Shown here piece after piece: positions 26,925-36,164 of a stretch of DNA of 64,000 nt (positions are counted from its first letter, which is position 1; each line of letters starts with the position of its first letter). Below the pieces are notes generated by a model that was given only the letters and a program-made list of their open reading frames with translations, was not told the origin of the DNA and made no database searches. Source of the DNA: Paraburkholderia acidicola (GTDB lineage: Bacteria > Pseudomonadota > Gammaproteobacteria > Burkholderiales > Burkholderiaceae); contig NZ_MTZV01000001.1 in the NCBI RefSeq assembly GCF_002362315.1, positions 248,001 to 312,000 of the forward strand, written 5' to 3'. Made by a program: the position numbers and the translations under genes.

Positions 26925-26945
26925 GTCTCACTCCTCTCTTTTAAT

Positions 26946-26988
26946 CACCGGTATACCGGTGTGGACGGCTCGCAGGGTGGACCCTGCG
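26946..26988 (-). promoter_or_regulatory. Two palindromes in the xylA-xylF spacer
   Basis: CACCGGTATACCGGTG (26946-26961) is a perfect 16-bp palindrome 22 bases before xylF, and CGCAGGGT/ACCCTGCG (26971-26988) is a perfect 8-bp stem with 2-base loop next to it. They may form hairpins that set xylA versus xylF levels, or the first may be an operator for a separate xylF promoter. Confidence 0.5.
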
Positions 26989-27055
26989 GCCGGATAGCAA
27001 CGCGGGCCTTTGTCATGCTTGCAGTGCTTTCGGCTCGTACGGTTCTGGCAACCGC

Positions 27056-28378
27056 TCAGCGGCCGCCGTAGATCGCCTGATTCACGACGCTCTCCAGATA
27101 CTCCTGGCGGCCGCTCGCATGCTGCGGATCGAGGCCGCGCGCAAGCGCGTCGCTAGCGAGCGACGTAAGCGAATAGCCGCCTGCCAGAATCCTGCGACCG
27201 AACTCCGTATCCCAGCCCGCGTAGCGCTGTTGCCGGAACTGTTCGAGGCGATCGTGCTCGATCAGCTTCGCGGCGCGCTCGACGGCAAGCGCGAGGTTGT
27301 CGATTGCACCGATGTGGCCATAGAACAGATCTTCCGCGTCGATACTCTGGCGCCGCACCTTGGCATCGAAGTTCATCCCGCCGGTCGTGAAGCCACCATG
27401 CCGCAGAATTTCGTAGAACGCGAGCGTCAGCTCTTCGACGCTGTTCGGAAACTGATCGGTGTCCCACCCGTTTTGCGGATCGCCGCGATTCGCGTCGACA
27501 CTGCCGAACACACCGAGCGCGAATGCTGTCGCGATCTCGTGATGAAACGAATGGCCCGCCAGTGTCGCGTGATTCGCCTCGATGTTCACGCGAATCTCGT
27601 TCTGCAAGCCGTATTGCGTCAGAAAACCATGCACGCTGGCGACGTCGTAATCGTATTGATGCTTGGTCGGTTCCTGCGGCTTCGGTTCGATCAGCAGCGT
27701 GCCCTTGAAGCCGATGCGGTGCGCGTGCTCGACGACCATGTGGAGAAAACGCGCGAACTGTTCGCGTTCGCGCGAGAGTTCAGTGTTGAGCAGCGTGTCG
27801 TAACCCTCGCGGCCGCCCCACAGCACGTAGTTTTCGCCACCCAGTTGATGCGTCGCGTCGAGCGCGTGACGGACCTGCGCCGCGGCAAATGCGAACACTT
27901 CGGGGTTCGGATTGGTCGCCGCACCGGCCGCATAGCGCGGATGCGAAAACAGGTTCGCGGTGCCCCACAGCAATCCGACGCCACTGTCCTGCTGCTTGCG
28001 CGCGAGGTAGTCGACCATGCGCGCGAAGTTCTCGCTGTATTCCTTGAGATTGCGGCCTTCTGGGGATGCGTCCGTGTCGTGGAACGTGTAGTACGGCGTG
28101 CCGAGCTTCGAGAACAGTTCGAACGCGGCGTCGGCCTTCTGCTTCGCACGCTCCATGGCGTCGCCGGGTTCGTGCCACGGCCGGCGGAACGCGCCGTGAC
28201 CAAACACGTCGGCGCCCGGCCAGACGAAGGTGTGCCAGTAACATACGGCGATGCGCAGATGGGCTTCGAGCGTCTTGCCGAGCACCATCTTCGTCTTGTC
28301 GTAGTGATGGAACGCCAGCGGGTTGTCCGAGTCCGGTCCTTCATAGTGGATCGGCGGAATGTGCTCGAAATACGACAT
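27056..28378 (-). CDS. xylA: D-xylose isomerase
   Basis: Converts D-xylose to D-xylulose in the cytoplasm. 440 residues, the standard class II length. Catalytic His and Asp are in [11 protein letters not shown]; the metal site shows [31 protein letters not shown] and [17 protein letters not shown], all canonical. I start at the ATG at 28378 because of AGGAGA upstream and the classic [15 protein letters not shown]-terminus. First gene of xylAFGH, divergent from xylR. Confidence 0.96.
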   Translation of the reverse strand: MSYFEHIPPIHYEGPDSDNPLAFHHYDKTKMVLGKTLEAHLRIAVCYWHTFVWPGADVFGHGAFRRPWHEPGDAMERAKQKADAAFELFSKLGTPYYTFHDTDASPEGRNLKEYSENFARMVDYLARKQQDSGVGLLWGTANLFSHPRYAAGAATNPNPEVFAFAAAQVRHALDATHQLGGENYVLWGGREGYDTLLNTELSREREQFARFLHMVVEHAHRIGFKGTLLIEPKPQEPTKHQYDYDVASVHGFLTQYGLQNEIRVNIEANHATLAGHSFHHEIATAFALGVFGSVDANRGDPQNGWDTDQFPNSVEELTLAFYEILRHGGFTTGGMNFDAKVRRQSIDAEDLFYGHIGAIDNLALAVERAAKLIEHDRLEQFRQQRYAGWDTEFGRRILAGGYSLTSLASDALARGLDPQHASGRQEYLESVVNQAIYGGR

Positions 28379-28496
28379 CGATGTCTCCTGTGTATGTCTA
28401 GTTCTATGTCTATGCTGCGCTGCAATGCTCGCGCGCTCGGGGCGAATGCGGCTCGCCAGGTGACGCCATGCTGCCGTGCCCGCGCAAGACCGGCAA

Positions 28497-28606
28497 TTAC
28501 GAAATTGCGTAAGCGGCTTGATGTTTCTTACCGCCTCGCCGCGCATACCGCGCAGGGCGGAGGTTCCCGGACTAGAATTGCTGCACGTTTCGTAATCGTT
28601 TCGTAA
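28497..28606. promoter_or_regulatory. XylR operator candidates in the xylA-xylR divergent region
   Basis: GTTTCGTAA occurs as two direct repeats at 28587-28595 and 28598-28606, starts 11 bases apart, i.e. on the same helix face, just before xylR. On the xylA side TTACGAAA (28497-28504) abuts TTGCGTAA (28505-28512) as an imperfect inverted pair of the same core. AraC-type regulators bind such in-phase repeats. Protein assignment is inferred. Confidence 0.6.
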
Positions 28607-28635
28607 CCGCATCATCCCGCGAGCCCCGCCCACCG

Positions 28636-29862
28636 ATGACCCGAGTCCAGACGCACCCCACGCCTCAGACGACCCATCGGATCGCGCTGCTGTTCAACGC
28701 GAACAAGATCTACGACCGCGAGATCATCGGCGGAATTGGCAAGTACCTGCTGTCCACGCGGGTCGCATGGGACCTGTTTCTCGAAGACGATTTTCGTTGC
28801 CGCCTGACGGGTATCGAGCGTTTCGAAGGCGACGGCATCATCGCGGATTTCGACGACCCGGCTGTGTCGGATGCCTTGCGCGGTTGTGCGCTGCCCGTCG
28901 TCGCGGTGGGCTCATCGTTCGAAGACCCAACGCACTATCCGCCCGATCTGCCCTACATCGCCACCGACAACGCGAAGCTCGTCTCGCTCGCGTACACGCA
29001 TCTGATCGGCGCAGGGCTGGCGCATTTCGCGCTCTACAGCCTGCCCGAGGCCGAGGAAAACCGCTGGGCGCAGCAGCGCGAGCGCGCCTTCACACACCTG
29101 CGCGCCGCAGACGGTCACAGTGCCGCCGAAATCAGCGCCGAGATTTATCGCGGCCTGTCCACCAGCGCGCCTTCGTGGAATCAGGCAAGCGAACAGCTGA
29201 CCAGCTGGCTCGCCGGCCTGCCGAAACCGGTCGGCATCATCGCAGTGACCGATGCACGTGCCCGGCATCTGCTGCAGGCGTGTCTGATGGCCGGCATCGC
29301 GGTACCGGAGCAGGTGGCAATCATTGGCATCGACAACGATCCGCTCACACGGACGCTGACGCGCATTCCGCTGTCGTCGGTGATTCAGGGTACCGAGGAA
29401 ATGGGCCGCACCGCCGCGTACCTTTTGCATCAGATGCTGCACGGTGCGCGTTTTCCGGGCCGGCGCATTCTGGTGCCGCCGGTCGGTATCAACGTGCTCG
29501 AATCGAGCCGTCATCAGCCGCTTGCAAGCCCCTATGTGATGCGCGCGCGTCACTTCATCCGTCAGTACGCGTGTCAGGGCATTCGCACCGAGCAGGTCGC
29601 CGATTACGTCGGCGTGTCGCGCTCGTCGCTGGAAGAACATTTTCGCCGCGAGCTGAGCTGCACCGTGCATCAGGCCATCCTGCGCCACAAACTCGATGCG
29701 GCGAAGGCGATGCTCGAGAAGCGCGACGTGTCGAGCGCGGAGGTCGCGATCCGCTGCGGCTTCACCTCATTGCAGTACATGTACGCTGTGTTTCGCCGCG
29801 AACTCGGCTGTACGCCGCGCGAATATCAGGAGCGCCCGCGCCCGACGACATCGACGAACTGA
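28636..29862 (+). CDS. xylR: XylR, xylose-responsive AraC-type activator
   Basis: 408 residues. N-terminal LacI/PBP1-like sugar-binding domain (about 15-280; [40 protein letters not shown]) fused to a C-terminal AraC/XylS DNA-binding domain with two helix-turn-helix motifs (about 305-405; [19 protein letters not shown] and [21 protein letters not shown]). This architecture is characteristic of enterobacterial XylR. Divergent from xylA, followed by galM. Confidence 0.93.
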   Translation: MTRVQTHPTPQTTHRIALLFNANKIYDREIIGGIGKYLLSTRVAWDLFLEDDFRCRLTGIERFEGDGIIADFDDPAVSDALRGCALPVVAVGSSFEDPTHYPPDLPYIATDNAKLVSLAYTHLIGAGLAHFALYSLPEAEENRWAQQRERAFTHLRAADGHSAAEISAEIYRGLSTSAPSWNQASEQLTSWLAGLPKPVGIIAVTDARARHLLQACLMAGIAVPEQVAIIGIDNDPLTRTLTRIPLSSVIQGTEEMGRTAAYLLHQMLHGARFPGRRILVPPVGINVLESSRHQPLASPYVMRARHFIRQYACQGIRTEQVADYVGVSRSSLEEHFRRELSCTVHQAILRHKLDAAKAMLEKRDVSSAEVAIRCGFTSLQYMYAVFRRELGCTPREYQERPRPTTSTN

Positions 29863-29897
29863 TACACGGCACCCTCTTCTCTCTTTCTTCCAGACCC

Positions 29898-30971
29898 ATG
29901 ATCAGCACAGCGCAAATATCTTCCGAAACGTGGGGCCGGTTGCCAGGCGGCGATCCGGTCAGTTTGTTTACGCTTCGCAATACGCACGGCATGAAAGTCG
30001 CGATCAGCGATCTCGGTGCAACGCTCGTGTCGTGGCACGCGCCGGATCGGGCCGGACGGCTCGGCGATATCCTGCTCGGTCACGACAACCCCACCGACTA
30101 TCACGCGGCGACGACCTATATGGGTGCGCTGATCGGCCGCTGGGCCAACCGTATTGCCGGCGCGCACTTCACGCTCGATGGCATCGACTACGCGCTCGAT
30201 CGCAACGAGGGCGACAACTGCCTGCATGGCGGCGCTGCCGGATTTCATCGCGCGTTGTGGCAGGCTTCCGACGAGGACGGCACGCTCGTGATGCGGCTGG
30301 AGTCGCCAGAAGGCGATGGGGGCTTTCCCGGCAACGTCACGGTACAGGTGCGCTATGCACTCGATGACGACGGCGCGTTGACGCTCGATTACGAAGCCGT
30401 CACGGATGCACCGACGCCGCTCAACCTGACAAGCCATCCTTACTTCAACCTGACGGGCCAGGCCGGAACCGACGTGCGCGGCCATGTCATCTCGATCGAT
30501 GCGGACGCATTCTTCGAAGTCGATCCCGCGATGATTCCGGCGAAGCGCGCGGATGTCGCCGGCAATGCATTCGATTTCCGGCACAGCGCGCCGCTCGGCG
30601 CGCGGCTCGACTGGCCGCACGCGCAGCTCGCGCGCGCCAGTGGGTTCGATCATTGCTATGTGCTGCGCGACGCCGTGGATGAACCTGGCGAGATGCAGCC
30701 GTGCCGCCGCGTTGCGAGTGCCTACGACCCGGGCAGCGGCCGTGAACTGATCGTCGAAACGGATCAGTGGGGCTTGCAGTTCTATACCGGCAATCACCTG
30801 CAAGGCGTAAGCGGTCGTCAGGGCGTCGTGCTCGCGCGGCATGCGGGGCTGTGCCTCGAAGCCGGCGGATTTCCCGACCAGATCCACATGGCCGACGGCG
30901 AGCGGACCGTGCTGCGGCCGGGCAAGGTGTATCGCCAGCAGACGCGTTATCGAGTGGGTGTGCGAGGCTGA
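29898..30971 (+). CDS. galM: Aldose 1-epimerase (mutarotase)
   Basis: Interconverts alpha and beta anomers of aldoses, supplying the anomer used by xylose isomerase. 357 residues. Catalytic His in LTSHPYFNLTG and catalytic Glu in LCLEAGGFPDQIH, plus YMGALIGRWANRIAGA and LQFYTGNHLQG. Only 35 bases after xylR and co-directional, so it is probably in the xylR transcript. The frame is open far upstream, but the ATG at 29898 gives the normal N-terminus. Confidence 0.92.
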   Translation: MISTAQISSETWGRLPGGDPVSLFTLRNTHGMKVAISDLGATLVSWHAPDRAGRLGDILLGHDNPTDYHAATTYMGALIGRWANRIAGAHFTLDGIDYALDRNEGDNCLHGGAAGFHRALWQASDEDGTLVMRLESPEGDGGFPGNVTVQVRYALDDDGALTLDYEAVTDAPTPLNLTSHPYFNLTGQAGTDVRGHVISIDADAFFEVDPAMIPAKRADVAGNAFDFRHSAPLGARLDWPHAQLARASGFDHCYVLRDAVDEPGEMQPCRRVASAYDPGSGRELIVETDQWGLQFYTGNHLQGVSGRQGVVLARHAGLCLEAGGFPDQIHMADGERTVLRPGKVYRQQTRYRVGVRG

Positions 30972-31013
30972 GTGGCTTCGCGCCGCTCACATCGAACGGC
31001 TCGAGCCAACGAC

Positions 31014-31041
31014 AAACGACCGGCGCACAGGCCGGTCGTTT
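31014..31041. terminator. Bidirectional terminator between galM and hydrolase genes
   Basis: Perfect 11-bp stem AAACGACCGGC / GCCGGTCGTTT with a 6-base loop; A-run and T-run flank the GC core on both strands, the classic shape for a convergent pair. Confidence 0.8.
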
Positions 31042-31067
31042 GCATTGCGTTGCGATGCAACAGACGC

Positions 31068-31850
31068 CTACTTCTTCGCCGCCGCGGCAATAACAGCCGC
31101 CACCGCCTTAGGCTGGCTCAACATCGCGACGTGACTCGACTTGACACGCGTCACGGTCGCGCCGATCTGCGTCGCCATGACCTGCTGCAAGCCCGGATCG
31201 ATCATGTGATCCTGCTCCGCGAGCACAAACCACGACGGCTTCGTGTGCCATGCGGCGGTCGTGACCTTGTCGTCGGTACAGCCCGAGAACCACGGACCTT
31301 GCGTCGCTGCGACGAGACGCGCTTCCGGCAGCGGCAGGTCCTGCGCGAACTGATGGACGATCGCGTCGGTGGACAGCGTCAGGAAGCCGCCGGAATCCTT
31401 CTGCAACTGGCTCACCCACGTCGGCGCCGGCTTGCCCTTCAGCATGTCGTTGATCGACACGCCGCTATCCGGTGCGAAGGCCGCGACATAGACGAGTGCC
31501 TTGACCTTGTCGTCGTTACCGGCCTGGCTGATGACGACCCCGCCCCACGAATGGCCGACCAGCACCACCGGGCCTGTCTGCGCGTCGATCACGCGTTTCG
31601 TCGCGGCGACGTCATCCGCCAGCGAAGACAGCGGGTTCTGCACCGCCACCACGTGCGCGCCACGCGCTTCCAGCAACGGAATCACCTTGCTCCAGCTCGA
31701 TCCGTCGGCGAATGCGCCGTGGACCAGCACGACGTTGGTGCCCTTCAGGTCACCCTGCGCCTCGGCCTGCGCAGCCTGCGCGGCCTGCACGGAGAACAGG
31801 CCACCGAACAGGCAGGCCGCTGCGAACCACTTCTTCATCCGGGTATTCAT
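31068..31850 (-). CDS. Secreted alpha/beta hydrolase
   Basis: 260 residues with an N-terminal signal peptide (cleavage near VQAAQAAQA), so it acts in the periplasm or outside. VVLVHGAFADGSSW is the oxyanion-hole region, VGHSWGG the nucleophile elbow (Ser), EQDHMIDP the acid (Asp) and KSSHVAMLSQP the His. The HGAFADGSSW style resembles the family of plant-type esterases and chloroperoxidase-like hydrolases with unknown substrates. A second ATG at 31838 is possible. Divergent from the HD/LuxR regulator, which may control it. Confidence 0.85.
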   Translation of the reverse strand: MNTRMKKWFAAACLFGGLFSVQAAQAAQAEAQGDLKGTNVVLVHGAFADGSSWSKVIPLLEARGAHVVAVQNPLSSLADDVAATKRVIDAQTGPVVLVGHSWGGVVISQAGNDDKVKALVYVAAFAPDSGVSINDMLKGKPAPTWVSQLQKDSGGFLTLSTDAIVHQFAQDLPLPEARLVAATQGPWFSGCTDDKVTTAAWHTKPSWFVLAEQDHMIDPGLQQVMATQIGATVTRVKSSHVAMLSQPKAVAAVIAAAAKK

Positions 31851-31915
31851 GCTGGGTCAACTCCTCAAAGGTGATGTCGAGGCCAGAGCATCGCAAACGG
31901 CGCTCCGCACCGGTA

Positions 31916-31931
31916 TCGGTCAAATGACCGA
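31916..31931. promoter_or_regulatory. Dyad between hydrolase and HD/LuxR genes
   Basis: TCGGTCAAATGACCGA, 6-bp arms with 4-base centre, in the 149-base divergent gap. Good candidate for the binding site of the adjacent LuxR-type protein. Confidence 0.5.
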
Positions 31932-31999
31932 CCCGGGCGGGAAGCCGCTTCGCGTATAGTCGTCGCCACACTTCTGCTTACGATTTGAGGAACCCGATC

Positions 32000-33484
32000 A
32001 TGCCGGCCGGCGGCCTGGACATACGCACCTTCGACGCCGTCAAGGCGCTCGCCTTTATCGGCGACCTCAGCATGGGGCAACCCACCGATCACTCGCTGCG
32101 CACCGCGTGGCTCGCCGTGCAGATCGCCGGCGCGGCCAGTTTCAGGGCGGACATCTGCGATACGGTGCGCGAAGCATCGCTGCTGCGCTGGTCGGGCTGC
32201 ACGGCCAACGCGGCGGAGTTCACGAACACCTTCGGCGACGACGTCGCCGGCCGCGCGGCGATGCTCGCCGAGCGTCCCGACTGGGCCGAACTGCTCAACG
32301 CGCAAGGCGGCCCGGCGCAGGCGATTGCCCCGCTCGCCCAGATTCATTGCGAGGTATCGGGTGAAGTAGCGCGCATCCTCGGCCTGGGTAGCGAGACCGA
32401 AGCGACGCTGCGGCATATCTTCGAGGCGTGGGACGGCAACGGCATGCCGAACCAGTTGAACGGCAACGCGGTCCCAGCGGCGGTGTTCGTCGTGGCGCTA
32501 GCGGGCGATCTGGAGATTTTCAGCCGGGTTTACGGGCTTGAACACGCACTCGTACTGATCGCGCACCGCGCGAATTTCCGCTATCCGGCCACGCTGACGA
32601 TCCCCGTCAATACGCACGCGGCACAGTGGCTCGATACGCTCGCGCAGCTCGCGCCGGCCGCACTCGACGCCGCCTTGCTGACGCCGCAGATGCAGCACAG
32701 CACGTCGCCCGACCTGATCGCCGATGTACTCGACCTGAAACTGCCGTGGATGACCGGCTATTCGCGCACGGTCGCCGCGACCGCTGCAGCCTGCTGCGCG
32801 CGCCTCGTCGCCGATCCCGAAGCGGGTGAACGTGTCTATCGGGCCGGTCTGATCCACGGGATAGGACGCGCGGCCGTACCGAATGCGATCTGGGACACGC
32901 CGTCGCGCCTGTCGGCTGCACAGTGGGAGAAGATTCGTCTCGTGCCCTACTGGACCTCGCGTGCCGGCAAGCAGATGGATCCGTTGAATCAGGCGACGGA
33001 ACTGGCGTCGTATGCGTACGAACGCCTGGACGGCAGCGGGTATTTTCGCGGCGTGGGTGGCCCGGCACTCGGCCTTGAAGCGCGCATTCTTGCTGCGTCG
33101 GCCGCGTGGGTCGCGTTGCGTTCGACGCGGCCGTGGCGCGACGCGCTCTCCGATGTCGCAGCCAGCGAATTGCTACGTGCCGAAGCCGCACAGGGACGCT
33201 TCGATAGCGAGGTCGTCGAAGCGCTGCTCGCAGGCGAACCCGCTACGCAATCGGCTGCGCCGCGCAGCACGCGTTACGCGACCGAAACAACGCGTCTATC
33301 CTCGCGCGAGATCGATGTGCTGAACCTGATCAGCCACGGCGCCAGCAACAAGGAAGCGGCACGGGCGCTCAATCTCAGTCCAAGCACCGTGCGCACGCAT
33401 GTCGAGCGGGTGTTTCGCAAGCTCGAATGCACGACGCGGGCCGCGGCGACGTTGAAGGCGTCGGCGATGGGATTGCTGCGCTAG
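32000..33484 (+). CDS. Degenerate HD-GYP domain fused to LuxR-type DNA-binding domain
   Basis: 494 residues. The first 400 residues resemble a double HD-GYP arrangement: an N-terminal all-helical half with weak HD traces, and a second half with LIHGIGRAAVPNAIW where active enzymes have HDIGK, and YERLDGSGYFRG resembling the HxxxDGxGYP motif. The metal-binding Asp is Gly and several His are gone, so cyclic-di-GMP hydrolysis is unlikely; a ligand-sensing role is the better guess. Residues about 430-494 are a LuxR helix-turn-helix (LSSREIDVLNLISHG, SPSTVRTHVERVFRKL). I start at 32000 because GAGGAA precedes it. Divergent from the secreted hydrolase. Confidence 0.8.
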   Translation: MPAGGLDIRTFDAVKALAFIGDLSMGQPTDHSLRTAWLAVQIAGAASFRADICDTVREASLLRWSGCTANAAEFTNTFGDDVAGRAAMLAERPDWAELLNAQGGPAQAIAPLAQIHCEVSGEVARILGLGSETEATLRHIFEAWDGNGMPNQLNGNAVPAAVFVVALAGDLEIFSRVYGLEHALVLIAHRANFRYPATLTIPVNTHAAQWLDTLAQLAPAALDAALLTPQMQHSTSPDLIADVLDLKLPWMTGYSRTVAATAAACCARLVADPEAGERVYRAGLIHGIGRAAVPNAIWDTPSRLSAAQWEKIRLVPYWTSRAGKQMDPLNQATELASYAYERLDGSGYFRGVGGPALGLEARILAASAAWVALRSTRPWRDALSDVAASELLRAEAAQGRFDSEVVEALLAGEPATQSAAPRSTRYATETTRLSSREIDVLNLISHGASNKEAARALNLSPSTVRTHVERVFRKLECTTRAAATLKASAMGLLR

Positions 33485-33556
33485 TCGCAGCAACTGCCCC
33501 GCTCAGACTGGCTCCAGATTTCTCGCGCAGGATGGATCTAGTGAAGGAACCACGCA

Positions 33557-34270
33557 TTGATTATGCTGGCGGGAAAATCATCGTCCAAGAGACTCCCCGT
33601 GAACGAAAAACCAGGTCCCCTCTCGAACCGCGCCCGTGTGCGGCGCGAACCGGAACGGGCGCGCTACGAGCGCGCCGTGCTCGATGCAATCGTCGATGCG
33701 GCGTACTTCTGCCACATCGCCTTCACCGATGTGCGCGGTACGCACTGCATCCCCACCGCGTGCTGGCGCCAGGGTGACTACCTGTACGTGCATGGCTCGA
33801 ACGGCAGCCAGATGCTGAAAGCCGCCGCCGACGGCACCCAGGTCTGCGTGACCATCACGCATATCGATGGGCTGGTGCTTGCGCGGTCCGCATTCAATCA
33901 CTCGATGAACTATCGGACCGCCGTTATTTACGGTGTTTGCGAAGTTGTGGAAGGCGAACATAAGGCCGAATCGCTCGATGCACTGGTCGAGAAGATCGCA
34001 CGCGGCCGCTCGCACGAAGCGCGGCGCGCCAATGCGAAAGAACTCGCGGCGACGACGGTGCTGCGCGTACTGCTCGACGAGTATTCGTGCAAGGTCCGCA
34101 CGGGCGGTCCGAACGACGACGAGGCCGATCTCGACCGGCCAGTCTGGGCTGGTGTGCTGCCGTTGGAACTGGTGCCGAAAGCGCCCGAGGCGCACGATGC
34201 GCGGGTCGAGGCACCCTCGTATGTCACTGAATGGGAAAGCGGCGCGAGCATGCCGGGACGCGCTGGGTAG
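33557..34270 (+). CDS. FMN-binding split-barrel (pyridoxamine-5'-phosphate-oxidase-like, NimA-type) protein
   Basis: 237 residues. RARVRREPERARYERAVLDAIVDAA then FCHIAFTDVRGTHCIPT and DYLYVHGSNGSQMLKA are the hallmarks of flavin-nucleotide-binding proteins related to NimA nitroreductases, followed by CVTITHIDGLVLARS and YRTAVIYGVCEVVEG. Role unknown; such proteins can reduce nitroaromatics or act as FMN/heme-utilising oxidases. The start is uncertain: TTG at 33557 has GAAGGA upstream, with ATG at 33563 and GTG at 33599 as alternatives. Convergent with the RIO kinase gene. Confidence 0.8.
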   Translation: MIMLAGKSSSKRLPVNEKPGPLSNRARVRREPERARYERAVLDAIVDAAYFCHIAFTDVRGTHCIPTACWRQGDYLYVHGSNGSQMLKAAADGTQVCVTITHIDGLVLARSAFNHSMNYRTAVIYGVCEVVEGEHKAESLDALVEKIARGRSHEARRANAKELAATTVLRVLLDEYSCKVRTGGPNDDEADLDRPVWAGVLPLELVPKAPEAHDARVEAPSYVTEWESGASMPGRAG

Positions 34271-34315
34271 GTCGCTACGGGTGAACTGTGTCTGGTATCG
34301 CCCGTGCGTCGAGAG

Positions 34316-34342
34316 AGCCGGCGCGGCACGCAAGCGCCGGCT
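34316..34342. terminator. Stem-loop between convergent FMN-protein and RIO kinase genes
   Basis: Perfect 9-bp stem AGCCGGCGC / GCGCCGGCT with a 9-base loop between convergent stop codons. No clear T-run. Confidence 0.6.
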
Positions 34343-34353
34343 GATACTACTGC

Positions 34354-35211
34354 TTACCGCGGCGCGTTCAGCTCCTGTTCGCGCCGCTGCCGCGCCTCTT
34401 CGTCAAGCCGCGTGTCTTCCAGTTCCTGCAGCACCGCATCGAGATCGACAGGGCGCGTGTCGGCTTCAACGTGTCCGGTCAACTTCGCATCGACGTCGAG
34501 GCTGCCCGCCTCGAACAGCGCCCAGATCTCCGTTCCGTAATCGGTGTCGAGCAACTGCGGCGCGAACCGTCCGCAATACGTCGCGAGATTGTCGACATCG
34601 CGTTTGAGCATCTCGGCGGCTTCGCTGTTACCGGCAGCATCGACGGCTTGCGGCAGATCGATGATCACCGGGCCATCGGCGGCCAGCAGGATGTTGTATT
34701 CGGACAGATCACCGTGAATCACGCCCGCGCACAGCATCCGCACCACCTGGTTGAGCAGTAGCGTATGCAGTTCGAGCGCGCGTGCTTCGGTCAGATCGAC
34801 ATCGTTCAGACGCGGCGCGACATTGCCCGCACCGTCGACCACCAGCTCCATCAACAACACGCCATCGGTGCAGATGTACGGCTGCGGCACACGCACCCCG
34901 GCGTTGGCCAGCCGGAACAGCGCATCGACCTCTGCGTTCTGCCAGTGTTCTTCCTGCACCTGACGACCGTAGCGCGTGCCCTTCTCCAGCGCGCGCGCTT
35001 CCCGGCTGTTCTTGACCTTGCGACCCTCGCGATACGACGCGGCCTGACGGAAGCTGCGCTGTTTCGCGTCCTTGTAGACCTTCGCGCAACGCGCCGAGGT
35101 GCCGCTGCGCACCACATACACGGTGGCTTCCTTGCCGCTCATCAACTGACCGACGACTTCATCGATGAGCCCTTCTTCGAGCAGCGGTGCGAGCCGTTTA
35201 GGGATTTTCAT
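34354..35211 (-). CDS. RIO1-type atypical protein kinase/ATPase
   Basis: 285 residues. Contains the RIO hallmarks: nucleotide loop SGKEATVYVV (residues 25-34), catalytic Lys44 (CAKVYK), the RIO1 flexible-loop region with REGRKVKNSREARALEKG, hinge LLMELV, catalytic loop HGDLSEYN (Asp168, Asn173) and metal Asp185 in IIDLPQAV. The last 40 residues are Glu/Arg-rich and probably helical. In archaea and eukaryotes Rio1 matures the small ribosomal subunit; the role of bacterial RIO proteins is poorly known. Monocistronic by spacing. All catalytic residues appear intact. Confidence 0.9.
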   Translation of the reverse strand: MKIPKRLAPLLEEGLIDEVVGQLMSGKEATVYVVRSGTSARCAKVYKDAKQRSFRQAASYREGRKVKNSREARALEKGTRYGRQVQEEHWQNAEVDALFRLANAGVRVPQPYICTDGVLLMELVVDGAGNVAPRLNDVDLTEARALELHTLLLNQVVRMLCAGVIHGDLSEYNILLAADGPVIIDLPQAVDAAGNSEAAEMLKRDVDNLATYCGRFAPQLLDTDYGTEIWALFEAGSLDVDAKLTGHVEADTRPVDLDAVLQELEDTRLDEEARQRREQELNAPR

Positions 35212-35420
35212 ACGCCTCCCGGATGCGGTCCGCGAGACAGACGGGCGAAGCGAGGGAGGTGTGAGCGCGCTATGGTGATGCGCGCGGCGGGCTGGCGGGC
35301 AAACGCCGCGAACGCTGTCGCCCGCGAGGTTGTTGCCGGAGAAAAGGGAAAAGTCATGCCGGATTATACGGTGCTAAGTGGACCTGGCCGCTGCGTGCCA
35401 CAAGGTCCACGGATAACCGG

Positions 35421-36080
35421 CTAGTCCGCCAACCGCTTTGGACGCGCCTCGCGCTCCAGATACCCGAGACAAAGCGACTCGAGTTGATGGCGAAATTTGC
35501 GCATCATCGATTGCGGCGACTTCGCCTCGAGCAGCAAACGGATGGGGCCGAGCAATGCGCCCATGAGCATGAACGTGGTCATGCCAACGTCGTCAAAATC
35601 CGCATCGGAAGCCGTCTTCAGCATGGCCTCCAGCGCCACGCGGTTGCGCGCCCCGACCTGGCGAACATAGCTGCGCGAATCGAGTTCGAGGGCAACCGCG
35701 TAGAGCGCACGCGCTTCGTCGAGGTCCTCCGTCTTTGCTTTCACGAATGCGCTCACGACCGTCTCCACCATCGTCGACAGATAGGCGTTGTGTACCGACG
35801 CAGCGGCATCCTCCATCGTTCGCACGATCCTTTCCAGATGCCGCTGCAGCACGGCAAAAAGAAGCGCCTGCTTTTGCGGAAAGTACTGGTAAAGCGTTCC
35901 CACCGATACGCCGGCTCGTTCGGCGACCCGGATCGTCGTCAGGCGCTGCAGCCCTTCCGCCAGCAAAACCTGAATAGTCGCATCGAAAATCGCGTCCACA
36001 GTCGCCTGGGAACGCGCCTGCTGAGGCTGTTTGCGGGCGTCCAGCCCCTGTCCGTTATCGATGCGCATATGCGAATTCAC
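35421..36080 (-). CDS. TetR-family regulator of the aldo/keto reductase
   Basis: 219 residues. TetR helix-turn-helix at about residues 25-72 (ARSQATVDAIFDATIQVLL, TTIRVAERAGVSVGTLYQYF), then a C-terminal ligand domain with an AefR-like TetR_C region (VGARNRVALEAML). Divergent from the aldo/keto reductase with 84 bases between, containing an inverted repeat. Confidence 0.88.
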   Translation of the reverse strand: MNSHMRIDNGQGLDARKQPQQARSQATVDAIFDATIQVLLAEGLQRLTTIRVAERAGVSVGTLYQYFPQKQALLFAVLQRHLERIVRTMEDAAASVHNAYLSTMVETVVSAFVKAKTEDLDEARALYAVALELDSRSYVRQVGARNRVALEAMLKTASDADFDDVGMTTFMLMGALLGPIRLLLEAKSPQSMMRKFRHQLESLCLGYLEREARPKRLAD

Positions 36081-36093
36081 AATCTGAATGATT

Positions 36094-36112
36094 GTTCGTA
36101 TTCTAGTCGAAC
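36094..36112. promoter_or_regulatory. Inverted repeat in TetR / aldo-keto reductase gap
   Basis: GTTCG-N9-CGAAC with TATTCTAGT between the arms; the spacer is AT-rich and could include a -10 element. Candidate TetR operator. Confidence 0.5.
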
Positions 36113-36164
36113 GTCTTGCAGCGACGAAACCACCATCGAATCATCGGAAAGAAGGAGTGCATCA

